DNA of 64,000 nucleotides, taken from NCBI GenBank assembly GCA_025454915.1, contig JALONN010000003.1, positions 372,001-436,000 on the forward strand, written 5' to 3'. This document shows positions 16,884 to 24,033 of the stretch, piece after piece. A model generated the notes under the pieces. It did not search any database and was not told the DNA's origin. It was given only the letters and a program-made list of their open reading frames with translations. The position numbers were made by a program, and so were the translations under genes. The stretch's first letter is position 1. Each line of letters begins with the position of its first letter. The stretch comes from Raineya sp. (GTDB lineage: Bacteria; Bacteroidota; Bacteroidia; Cytophagales; Thermonemataceae).

Positions 16884-17492
16884 ATGAAACCTCTCTCCTC
16901 GCCTATTCTTGACGAAAAACTCAAAGAACATGTTCTCATTCAGTATCTTTCAAGATTTACAACTGTTTCTGAAGAGGATGCTCATATTTTATTGGAGAAT
17001 TTGGATGTTCGTTCTTTTAAAAAAGGTGATATTTTACTTAGAGAAGGGCAAATTTCTCCTTGGTGCTATTTTGTACTCAAAGGCTGTGTAAGACAATATT
17101 ATCTGGTTGATGGAGAAGAAAAAACTACCAATTTCTTCACAGAAGGTACTCCCATTAATCTTTATGAAGGATTTTATAAAAATGCTCCTGCTAAATATTA
17201 TTTAGTTTGTCTAGAAGATAGTTATCTTTCCGTAGGACCTCCTGAAGATACTTCTCATCCACTTGCTACCAAATTTGAACCTGTTTGTCGTTTGTCTTCT
17301 CAAGAAGAATCCAGCAAATATCAAGAAATGCTTGCGATGTATATGATTCATAGCCCCGAAGAACGTTATCTGAATCTGCTCAAAACAAGACCCGATTTGA
17401 TAGAAAGAGTCCCTCAGTACTACTTAGCCAGCTATTTGGGGGTTACACCCGAAACCCTCAGCCGAATTCGGAAACGAATTATGTCTAAATAG
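16884..17492 (+). CDS. Crp/Fnr-family regulator with FNR-type recognition helix
   Basis: The 202 residues comprise a cyclic-nucleotide-binding-like beta-roll (about 20-135: 'FKKGDILLREGQISPWCYFVLKGCVRQYY') and a C-terminal helix-turn-helix at about 175-200. The recognition helix 'VTPETLSRIRKRI' carries the E-x2-S-R spacing that FNR uses to read TTGAT half-sites. The four iron-sulphur cysteines of FNR are absent, so it is not an oxygen sensor of that type. An FNR-like box lies just downstream, before the oxidoreductase gene, which is its likely target. Confidence 0.8.
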   Translation: MKPLSSPILDEKLKEHVLIQYLSRFTTVSEEDAHILLENLDVRSFKKGDILLREGQISPWCYFVLKGCVRQYYLVDGEEKTTNFFTEGTPINLYEGFYKNAPAKYYLVCLEDSYLSVGPPEDTSHPLATKFEPVCRLSSQEESSKYQEMLAMYMIHSPEERYLNLLKTRPDLIERVPQYYLASYLGVTPETLSRIRKRIMSK

Positions 17493-17506
17493 TTATTTTT
17501 TCTTTC

Positions 17507-17520
17507 TTGACGAAAATCAA
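17507..17520 (+). promoter_or_regulatory. FNR-type operator TTGAC-gaaa-ATCAA
   Basis: TTGACGAAAATCAA matches the FNR/FixK consensus TTGAT-N4-ATCAA with one mismatch. Its centre, about 17513.5, is about 41 bases upstream of the start expected from the TAACTTTG element at 17543-17550. This is the class II activator position. No well-spaced -33 TTG exists, consistent with activator dependence. Confidence 0.6.
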
Positions 17521-17542
17521 TGAAATTGCCTAAACTGCTTTG

Positions 17543-17550
17543 TAACTTTG
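17543..17550 (+). promoter_or_regulatory. -7 promoter element TAACTTTG
   Basis: A perfect TAnnTTTG element 20 bases before the ATG at 17570. No TTG is at the usual 19-21-base spacing. Confidence 0.55.
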
Positions 17551-17569
17551 TTGAGAAAATTGATTATAA

Positions 17570-18550
17570 ATGAGTATGAAAGCAGTTATGAGAACCCAAT
17601 ACGGAAAATTTGAAGATATTCTTTCTATCAAAGAAGTAGAAAAACCCACGCCCAAAGACAACGAAATTCTAGTAAAAGTATACGCTACCACCATCAACAG
17701 AACCGATTGTGCAGTTACAAGTGGTTATCCTTCTATTATCAGGATTTTTACGGGCATTCCTAAGCCCAAACAACCCATTGTAGGCACTGACTTTGCAGGC
17801 GTTGTAGAAGCTATAGGCAAAAATGTAAAACTCTTTAAAACAGGTGATCAAGTTTTTGGCTTTGAAGATACAGGCATAGCCTCACAAGCTGAATACATGG
17901 TAATTAATGAAAACAAGCCTATTGCCATCATTCCTGAAAATGTTAGTTTTGAGCAGGCAGTAGCCAGTTTGGAAGGAGCTCATTATGCCATTAATTTTTT
18001 CAATAAAGTAAAATTAAATTCCAGCCATAAAGTACTCATCAATGGTGCTTCTGGGGCAATTGGTTCGGCTGCTGCCCAGTTTTTAAAGGCTCAGGGCTTG
18101 TATGTAGCTGTTACATGCCCTACTAATACCATAGAGCAAGTACGTTCTTGGGGCGTTGATAAAATAATGGATTATACCCAAGAGGATTTCACAAAAGATA
18201 ACCAAATTTATGATTTTGTGTTTGATGCCGTAGGAAAAAGCTCTTTTGGCGAATGTAAGCCTTTACTTTCTCCTAAAGGAGTTTATATTTCTTCGGAGTT
18301 AGGCAAAAACTCACAAAATCCATTTTTAGCTCTTATTACCCCCTTTTTGGGTGGCAAGAAAGTAATATTTCCCTTGCCCTCTGATATCAAAGCGAGTCTC
18401 AAATATATTACAGATATACTCAAAAAAGGAAAATTCAAACCTCTCATAGACAGAGCCTATTCTTTAGACCAAGTAGTAGAAGCATACCAGTATGTAAACT
18501 CAGGAAAGAAAATTGGTAATGTTATTTTAAGTATTCATCCAGCTATATAA
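17570..18550 (+). CDS. Zinc-independent NAD(P)-dependent alcohol dehydrogenase / quinone oxidoreductase
   Basis: The 326 residues show the medium-chain dehydrogenase/reductase layout. The GroES-like domain has 'GTDFAGVVEAIGKNVKLFKTGDQVFGF' (about 66-92), and the Rossmann domain has 'VLINGASGAIGSAAAQFLKA' (about 155-174). The structural and catalytic zinc cysteines of alcohol dehydrogenases are missing, which places it with the quinone-reductase/enoyl-reductase branch. It would reduce an alpha,beta-unsaturated carbonyl or quinone with NADPH. It is probably controlled by the adjacent Crp/Fnr regulator. Confidence 0.8.
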   Translation: MSMKAVMRTQYGKFEDILSIKEVEKPTPKDNEILVKVYATTINRTDCAVTSGYPSIIRIFTGIPKPKQPIVGTDFAGVVEAIGKNVKLFKTGDQVFGFEDTGIASQAEYMVINENKPIAIIPENVSFEQAVASLEGAHYAINFFNKVKLNSSHKVLINGASGAIGSAAAQFLKAQGLYVAVTCPTNTIEQVRSWGVDKIMDYTQEDFTKDNQIYDFVFDAVGKSSFGECKPLLSPKGVYISSELGKNSQNPFLALITPFLGGKKVIFPLPSDIKASLKYITDILKKGKFKPLIDRAYSLDQVVEAYQYVNSGKKIGNVILSIHPAI

Positions 18551-18682
18551 TTTTTAAATAGCACAAAATATGATTTTTTTGGCATATTTATTGCTCGAAA
18601 TCAATCAATACCACACTTCAAATTTTATCAAAAGCCAAGCCTAAAGCTTTTTATTTAGGCATCACTAAAACGAATATAACTT

Positions 18683-19084
18683 ATGAGAAAAAATGTTTTT
18701 ACCTTTGCTACCCTTTTAGCTTTATTAGCTTTTACAGGTTGTTGTCGGAAACCTGCAACAGAGCCATCATCATCATTATGTATTGAGGGTGTTGTCATTG
18801 CTCAACGAGGAGATGTAGTAGGTGGTTTGCCTGCTTGTACATCAGTTGTTCAAATTACCAATCGCAATATTGGAGTTTCTTGGCTTGGGAACAATAATTG
18901 TGTATTTATTTTCAATTTGCCAGCTTCGCTGAGTACAAAGAACACAAGAGTTTTCTTTAGGAGTTATACACAAATTCCTTCTCCTTTATTTACAACAGAC
19001 TGTACGCTACCACCTGCCGAGTTTACAATCAATGCAGAAGGTCTTTCGACTCAATGCGATCAAACAAATCAAAGCCCTCAATAA
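18683..19084 (+). CDS. Small lipoprotein of unknown function
   Basis: The 133 residues begin with a lipoprotein signal 'LLAFTGC' (Cys near 20). The mature domain is about 110 residues with four further cysteines, which could form two disulphides in the periplasm ('CTSVVQ', 'NNCVFIF', 'TTDCTLP', 'STQCDQ'). No family recognised. The stop codon TAA at 19082-19084 lies in the loop of a terminator hairpin (19073-19092). Confidence 0.6.
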   Translation: MRKNVFTFATLLALLAFTGCCRKPATEPSSSLCIEGVVIAQRGDVVGGLPACTSVVQITNRNIGVSWLGNNNCVFIFNLPASLSTKNTRVFFRSYTQIPSPLFTTDCTLPPAEFTINAEGLSTQCDQTNQSPQ

Positions 19085-19096
19085 TGAGGGCTTTTG
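19073..19096 (+). terminator. Terminator overlapping the stop codon of the small lipoprotein gene
   Basis: AGCCCTCA (19073-19080) pairs with TGAGGGCT (19085-19092) across a 4-base loop ATAA, followed by TTTG. The stop codon occupies the loop. Confidence 0.75.
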
Positions 19097-19162
19097 CCTT
19101 ATTTATTTGTTTTCTATAATATCTCCTGAATCAATTTGCCCTTTTTTTATTTTTTTCCCAAA

Positions 19163-19513
19163 ATGTATATAATTTGTAAAATAAGAATGATGAATCAGGG
19201 TAAATATATATTTAAAAAGTTTTGGTATATTTTTTTCATACATATACTCATTTTATATTTTGTAAGCCATTTTTGGCTGGGTTCAGAAGAGCAATGGTTA
19301 GAAGAATTAAAATATCCAAATATAGTTAGTTTTTTTCTTGCTAGAATAACTGTATGTTTGATAATCAGCATATTACTTATTATCAAGTTATTAATAATTG
19401 TCAGAATATTTTCAAAGACAGAGATTTCCTATATTCTGCTATCTTCTAAACTCTTATTGATTTATGTATTAATCTCTTTTATTTTTGTTTTGGAAGCAGT
19501 TTTATTTCCTTAA
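19163..19513 (+). CDS. Small membrane protein of unknown function
   Basis: A protein of about 110-116 residues. ATGs at 19163, 19187 and 19190 are all possible starts; the last pair gives 'MNQGKYIFKKFWYIFF'. Three hydrophobic stretches (residues about 20-35, 55-75, 90-110 of the longest form) suggest an integral membrane protein. No conserved motif seen. It is followed within two bases by the first structured repeat, starting at 19515. Confidence 0.45.
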   Translation: MYIICKIRMMNQGKYIFKKFWYIFFIHILILYFVSHFWLGSEEQWLEELKYPNIVSFFLARITVCLIISILLIIKLLIIVRIFSKTEISYILLSSKLLLIYVLISFIFVLEAVLFP

Positions 19514-19514
19514 C

Positions 19515-19651
19515 CCAACGCTCTTTGGAATTTGTAACCCTGAAAGGCTCAGCGAAGCTAATTCCGAAGTTTTATCATAAGATTTTTAATCTTTTTATGT
19601 GTTCAGAGAACCTATGATAATTATTCGTGATTTATAATCACGAATAGCATA
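19515..19651. repeat. Structured multi-hairpin repeat, copy 1
   Basis: Shares its whole core with 20857-20983. It consists of stem CTTTGGAATT/AATTCCGAAG with a large loop, then a cruciform closed by TTATCATA/TATGATAA holding AAGATT-TTT-AATCTT and GTTC-AGA-GAAC, then stem ATTCGTGATT-TAT-AATCACGAAT. Compared with copy 2, loops and one internal segment differ while stems are kept. It directly follows the stop of the small membrane-protein gene. Confidence 0.8.
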
Positions 19652-19669
19652 AGTAAATTTTGGTATAAT

Positions 19670-19684
19670 GCTCTTTGGAATTTG
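19670..19684 (+). repeat. Partial third copy of the structured repeat
   Basis: GCTCTTTGGAATTTG, the first arm of the structured repeat, recurs here alone, just upstream of the putative Abi-like gene, as if a target or broken end of the element. Confidence 0.6.
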
Positions 19685-19689
19685 AAAAG

Positions 19690-19716
19690 AAAAGGGCTAA
19701 AAAATAGCCCTTTTTT
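19690..19716 (+). terminator. Hairpin with T-run upstream of the Abi-like gene
   Basis: AAAAGGGCTA (19690-19699) pairs with TAGCCCTTTT (19705-19714) around a 5-base loop. It may terminate transcripts from the left or be a leader attenuator for the following gene. Confidence 0.65.
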
Positions 19717-19747
19717 GTATATTTGTATTGTTTTAATAGTTTTAAAT

Positions 19748-20848
19748 ATGAAAGATAATAATGGGATAGAACCTTTATCTAAAAGAGAAAACACTTTTAT
19801 GTGGGTGTTTGGGATTTTAGCTGTGCTATTTACAGTTTTAGCATTTTTTGCTCCATCATTACTTACAAAATATTCTACTAAATATGATTTTACAACTACT
19901 GGGCAAATAGGTGATACTATTGGAGGCATTATGAATCCTTTTATTTCTTTGGCAGGAGTATTTGTTACGTTTTTAGCCTTTTATATTCAATATAAAGCGA
20001 ATCAAAATCAAATAGCTCAATTTAAAATTGAGTTAGAAAAAGAAAAGGATAGTGAAAAGAAAGAATATTATTACTATTTATCTTTACTACAAAGTATTTT
20101 AGGGCTTATTATTAATGATTTTGAGAAAAAAATTGATAGTATAAGAGAATATTATGAAAAGCAAAAAAGCAATAACAATCTTGAAATTCATAAATTAATA
20201 AAACTCCCTATTAAAAACTATATAGACAAGGGTGAAATAGATAAATTAATGTTGTATAAGAGCTTTAAAACTCTTTTGTTTGAAAGAAAAGATTGGTTAG
20301 AAAAATATATACAGCTTTATGAGATATTAACACATTTTAACCTAAATAAAGAAATAGATAAAATTTATAGTAAGCATACTAATAATGGTATTACACAAAC
20401 TCTTGAAGGGATAGAATATCATATTAATACTTTTACAACAATATATTATAGTTATTCAAAAAGAAGAAGAGAATTTTCTTCTCTTGAAAAAGATACTCAG
20501 ACTATTCTTGAAAAAACTATAAATAACTGTGAAAAATGGAGGAATACAAAACTCATAATGAATATAGAAAATTTATTCCATGATTTTATGGAAAATATAA
20601 ATAAATATCCTCATTACCTTAATGGAGCTTTTCCTCCTATTCAAGAAATGAAAAAATCCATAGAAAATATAAAAGAAATTATTCCAAAACTTGAAAAATA
20701 TATCAATAATGATGCAATAGAAATGGAAAAGGAATATAAGAAACTAATTAATGATGAAAGTGATTATACAAAATTACAAGTAATAAAATTAATGTTTGAT
20801 ACAGAATTACCTAAAATAGAAACAAAATTAAATATAAAGGATTTATAA
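19748..20848 (+). CDS. Membrane-anchored coiled-coil protein like putative phage abortive-infection proteins
   Basis: I start at the ATG at 19748 (366 residues), not the upstream in-frame start. Two membrane helices flank the motif 'GQIGDTIGGIMNPFISLAGV', the GD.GG..NP signature of the putative AbiC-like family (PF16872-type, by memory). The rest, from about residue 85, is a long Lys/Glu-rich helical cytoplasmic domain with coiled-coil character. Proteins of this kind are suspected of aborting phage infection, by unknown means. The gene is very AT-rich, is flanked by structured repeats and converges on an RNA-repair operon, all of which suggest an acquired defence gene. Confidence 0.6.
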   Translation: MKDNNGIEPLSKRENTFMWVFGILAVLFTVLAFFAPSLLTKYSTKYDFTTTGQIGDTIGGIMNPFISLAGVFVTFLAFYIQYKANQNQIAQFKIELEKEKDSEKKEYYYYLSLLQSILGLIINDFEKKIDSIREYYEKQKSNNNLEIHKLIKLPIKNYIDKGEIDKLMLYKSFKTLLFERKDWLEKYIQLYEILTHFNLNKEIDKIYSKHTNNGITQTLEGIEYHINTFTTIYYSYSKRRREFSSLEKDTQTILEKTINNCEKWRNTKLIMNIENLFHDFMENINKYPHYLNGAFPPIQEMKKSIENIKEIIPKLEKYINNDAIEMEKEYKKLINDESDYTKLQVIKLMFDTELPKIETKLNIKDL

Positions 20849-20856
20849 TTTTTTTT

Positions 20857-20983
20857 CCCAACGCTCTTCGGAATTTGTAATTCCGAAGTTTTATCATAAG
20901 ATTTTTAATCTTTTTATGGGTTGTTCAGAGAACCTATGATAATTATTCGTGATTACAAATCACGAATAGCATAATTGCTTCGT
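20857..20983. repeat. Structured multi-hairpin repeat, copy 2
   Basis: A direct repeat of 19515-19651, 9 bases after the Abi-like stop. Perfect stems are CTTCGGAATT/AATTCCGAAG (20866-20888), TTATCATA/TATGATAA (20891-20942) enclosing AAGATT/AATCTT and GGTT/AACC hairpins, and ATTCGTGATT/AATCACGAAT (20945-20967). Confidence 0.8.
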
Positions 20984-21000
20984 TTCACTACTTAACACCA

Positions 21001-21033
21001 AAACCTATAAGGTTTTAAAAACCTTATAGGTTT
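21001..21033. repeat. AAACCTATAAGG palindrome (33 bp)
   Basis: AAACCTATAAGGTTTT (21001-21016) is followed almost immediately by its reverse complement (21018-21033). It is the third site of this repeat family and sits between convergent genes, where it would terminate both. Confidence 0.7.
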
Positions 21034-21048
21034 ACACATACTTTTACA

Positions 21049-21927
21049 TTAAAAATCCCCATAATATACTTGGAAGCAAGGCAAACGAAGTTCATCTCGC
21101 CACATATATACCACTTGGTTTCTATCATCCAACACAAATTCAATCATGTATTTGTCTTTAATATATGTATTGTATATTTCTGTTTTAATGATAGAGTCTT
21201 TTCGGGTATCAGCCGTTTTACGCATCAAAAGTTCATCGAAATGTACACCATAACGCTCCAGCCAAGTAAGCGTTTGGGGCTTGTATTGGTCTTCACGAGC
21301 CGAAATTAAAAGAATTTTATAGCCATTTTTAGCATATTCTTTCAATACACCCAATACAGGCTTGTTGGGCAAATCTTTATCGCAAGTGCTTGCATTATAA
21401 GGGTCTCGGTCTTGCATTAAGCAAAGCGTTCCATCCAAATCGCAGATAATTGCCTTCGGCAAAGCCTCATTTTGCACAGCATAACGAGTGTCATCTTTGA
21501 TAAAATTTCGATACATCTCACGAATCACTTTCTCTCCTACTTTGGCTTTTCCTTCTCGTTTGCTATCATTTTCGATACATTGCTCCAAAGAAACCTCCAT
21601 ATCTTTCACTTCTACTTTTACAGAATCGTTGTTTTTCTTATTAAAATCATGCACCAACTGATTGATACGAACAATATTCTTTTCAGAAAGGTTGGTATCA
21701 TCTACAATTACATGCTTTCCATCTTCCAACGCTTTTATAATCAGCATATCACGTACCTGTTTGATAAATTTTTCGTTTCCTTTGCTTGTATAACCATTAT
21801 CAAACATCATTCTCAAATCATCTCGGTTTATTCTTTTATATGAATTAGGGTTTTGAGCTACCAAGTTTTTCGCATAAGTAGATTTTCCACTTCCGGGCAA
21901 TCCACGCATAATAATTACTTTTTTCAT
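21049..21927 (-). CDS. T4 Pnkp-like polynucleotide 5'-kinase / 3'-phosphatase
   Basis: The ATG at 21927 gives 292 residues, close to T4 Pnkp (about 300); an upstream TTG is unlikely. The kinase half starts with P-loop 'GLPGSGKS' (9-16), followed by 'NRDDLR' (34-39), which should supply the catalytic Asp, and the lid 'DSKREGKAKVGEKVIREMYRNF'-type helix (about 121-142). The phosphatase half is a HAD domain: 'DLDGT' at 163-167 (nucleophile D163, acid D165), 'LISARE' near 207, and 'LDDR' near 266. It would convert 5'-OH/3'-phosphate or cyclic ends into ligatable ends. Last gene of the RNA-repair operon. Confidence 0.9.
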   Translation of the reverse strand: MKKVIIMRGLPGSGKSTYAKNLVAQNPNSYKRINRDDLRMMFDNGYTSKGNEKFIKQVRDMLIIKALEDGKHVIVDDTNLSEKNIVRINQLVHDFNKKNNDSVKVEVKDMEVSLEQCIENDSKREGKAKVGEKVIREMYRNFIKDDTRYAVQNEALPKAIICDLDGTLCLMQDRDPYNASTCDKDLPNKPVLGVLKEYAKNGYKILLISAREDQYKPQTLTWLERYGVHFDELLMRKTADTRKDSIIKTEIYNTYIKDKYMIEFVLDDRNQVVYMWRDELRLPCFQVYYGDF

Positions 21928-22021
21928 TTTACAATTAACATTTATCATTGAACATTTAATAGTGGACAAGCATCATTGATAATTATCCTTTTTCTTTTCT
22001 CTCTTCTCCCTTTTCCTAAGT

Positions 22022-22816
22022 CTAATAATTTACTCCATTCTCCATTGCCTCATAGAACAGTTCCAAATCCATGTATTCTGCTTGTTTGGATAGGTAAATC
22101 TCTGTTTTTGAAAGCTCACACAAAAAATTATCAAGTTTTTTCTGTTTTGGTGTCTCCATTACTCTGAAAATCTTTTTCTGTTCGAGCATCTGAGTTACCT
22201 GTTTACGTATATTTTCAGCTTTTTCAAGCAGAATATCTGCTTCGCTGGCTTTCTCTTTGAAATTTAAGGTTTTAAAATACTCCAATCGCTCTTTAATCTG
22301 CGGATGATTGATTTGTAAATCTTTTTTTAAAATTCCTTCTGCAAACAAAACGCCTCTATCTATATGTGAAAGCCTTTTGGCTTGTTCTCTTTCCGAAATA
22401 GAAGGAATCAGGTGTTTTCTATCTCTTTTACAAAAACCTGCATAAGCCTTGACTATGTTATAATTGTAGAAATCCGTTCGATTTTCGTACAAATACCCCA
22501 ACACAGAGTTTTTAAGGGTTTCGGTGTGCAGAGCCTCAAAATAAATACTCGAATCGCCAGAGAGAATATTTTGGATGAATGTATATACGTCTTCAAAAAT
22601 ATAATCTGTATTACTGGCTTCATCTTTATACTGCAAAGTATGGTATAAATCGAGAAAGCTGTGTAGTTTATTATAGCTTGGCACATAAATACACAACATA
22701 TCTGTGTCGCTATCAGCGTTTTTTACACCATACAAAGCAGAACCTACTTCTATTTCTACAAGCGTTGCTTTTTGAAGCGTTTCTAATAATTCAATATTTT
22801 TAAAGTGAATATTCAT
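22022..22816 (-). CDS. RlaP-like DNA-polymerase-beta-superfamily nucleotidyltransferase
   Basis: The 264 residues start with a nucleotidyltransferase pattern: 'VGSALYG' (24-30) followed by 'NADSDTDMLCIYV' (33-45), the GS-x-SD-x-D metal-binding signature of the polymerase-beta superfamily. This form matches the PF10127/RlaP group, described from comparative genomics as associated with RNA ligases. It probably adds or edits nucleotides at broken RNA ends before ligation (inference). It begins 6 bp after the ligase stop; the kinase/phosphatase start is 94 bp downstream. Confidence 0.8.
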   Translation of the reverse strand: MNIHFKNIELLETLQKATLVEIEVGSALYGVKNADSDTDMLCIYVPSYNKLHSFLDLYHTLQYKDEASNTDYIFEDVYTFIQNILSGDSSIYFEALHTETLKNSVLGYLYENRTDFYNYNIVKAYAGFCKRDRKHLIPSISEREQAKRLSHIDRGVLFAEGILKKDLQINHPQIKERLEYFKTLNFKEKASEADILLEKAENIRKQVTQMLEQKKIFRVMETPKQKKLDNFLCELSKTEIYLSKQAEYMDLELFYEAMENGVNY

Positions 22817-22822
22817 AGTATT

Positions 22823-23845
22823 TTATTCGTAAATATTAAGTGCAAAAGCCTTCTGAAACTCTGGACGAATCATTTTCCAGATAATGGGTGCATAATTGTT
22901 TTTATCCAACATCGAAAACAAAACTGAAGGATATTTACAAGTCATAAAATACAAGGCTGTTTCTTTACGTGACTCCAATACTTTAAAATCTTTTAAACAC
23001 TGATTTTCAATTTCTTTGAAAGAAGTATTCAATTCATCCACAGTTTTCTTCACCCAATCGTAGAATTCATCTGGCACTCGGTCTAAAATTTCATCAAACG
23101 ACTGGTTTTCTTTCATGTACTCCCAAATATTAATCGTTGAAACTCGTGTAACCAATCGGTGTAAACGCAAGTATTCCTCAAACTTAATTTTATAACGCAA
23201 GCCACTTGCAAACTTCACCACAAAACCCTCTTTGTTTGCCTCTTCCAATTCTTTGAGTGTCGTTATATCTTTGATTCCATGATATTTCTTTACAATCGGG
23301 AAACCAATAGCTTCCAAAGGCAAATCCAAACCTGTTTCATTATCAATAATTGCCAAAAGAACCAACTCTTCCATATCTCCATAATCTACTACAATTCGGT
23401 TCTGAGGATAAATAATCTCAAACAAATACGTTTTACCTTTTTCTAATTTATCCAAAGTGTGTTTATACTTTGAATACAAAAGTTCATTGGCTTTATCGGA
23501 CTGCTCACTTGCAAACGACCCTCTTGATGCCATAAAAGGCTTATCTTCTATCCAGTATAAAATACCCAAAGAGCCATCCATTTTCTCGAATACTTCAAAA
23601 GGCTCATTTGGCAAAACTTGGTTTTCCTGTTCACCCAAATTGAAAAATTTAGCAAAGGGACGAGCCACTATTTCATAGTTTTCATTCAAGATTAAACCTC
23701 TGCAAGCAAGTGTTACTTCATTCCAAACTCTTTCATACTGAACTGTTGGCGAATAATTGTAGATATACAAATTGTGTTCAGGGTGGCGTTGTACCTCCAA
23801 ATAACCTGCTTCAAGCATCTGATTTAATAACTCTATATTTTTCAT
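22823..23845 (-). CDS. T4 Rnl1-like RNA ligase
   Basis: The 340 residues carry the covalent nucleotidyltransferase motifs in order. These are motif I 'EKMDGSLG' with adenylated K88, Ia-like 'ASRGSF' (106-111), III 'LFEIIYP' (141-147) followed by 'NRIVVDY', IV 'EGFVVK' (206-211) and V 'KIKF' (219-222). The KxDGS form and 'RIVVDY' segment point to the Rnl1 (RnlA) branch, which seals breaks such as those in tRNA anticodon loops. First gene of the operon ligase - RlaP-like - Pnkp-like, read leftward from a promoter region with a palindrome at 23886. Confidence 0.9.
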   Translation of the reverse strand: MKNIELLNQMLEAGYLEVQRHPEHNLYIYNYSPTVQYERVWNEVTLACRGLILNENYEIVARPFAKFFNLGEQENQVLPNEPFEVFEKMDGSLGILYWIEDKPFMASRGSFASEQSDKANELLYSKYKHTLDKLEKGKTYLFEIIYPQNRIVVDYGDMEELVLLAIIDNETGLDLPLEAIGFPIVKKYHGIKDITTLKELEEANKEGFVVKFASGLRYKIKFEEYLRLHRLVTRVSTINIWEYMKENQSFDEILDRVPDEFYDWVKKTVDELNTSFKEIENQCLKDFKVLESRKETALYFMTCKYPSVLFSMLDKNNYAPIIWKMIRPEFQKAFALNIYE

Positions 23846-23885
23846 CTCTTTTGTTGTCTTAACTGATACAAAACAAACGAATTAT

Positions 23886-23904
23886 TACGCATTCAAATTG
23901 CGTA
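23886..23904. promoter_or_regulatory. Candidate operator: TACGCA-N7-TGCGTA
   Basis: A 6-7-6 palindrome, unusually GC-rich for this region, centred about 50 bp upstream of the RNA ligase start. It could bind a dimeric regulator or form a leader hairpin. No regulator gene is adjacent. Confidence 0.35.
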
Positions 23905-23980
23905 GATAAAATAATTTTTATAAAAAATTAAAATATTTGTAATAGTACCTTGAAAATACGTTTTTTTGAGATATAAGCAT

Positions 23981-24014
23981 AAAAAAAGAGAGGCTATAAA
24001 GTCTCTCTTTTTTT
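23981..24014. terminator. Terminator after the fasciclin lipoprotein gene
   Basis: AAAAAAAGAGAG (23981-23992) pairs with CTCTCTTTTTTT (24003-24014). Read on the minus strand it ends in a T-run, 20 bases after the fasciclin gene's stop. Confidence 0.8.
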
Positions 24015-24033
24015 ATTTATATATTTTTTGTGA

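Noticed and set aside
19515..20983. Reading the structured repeats as integron attC sites
   Set aside because: ACCCAAC at the left end fits the RYYYAAC inverse core, but no GTTRRRY core is found at the right end of either copy, and no integrase gene is in the window. The hairpin order also differs from attC.
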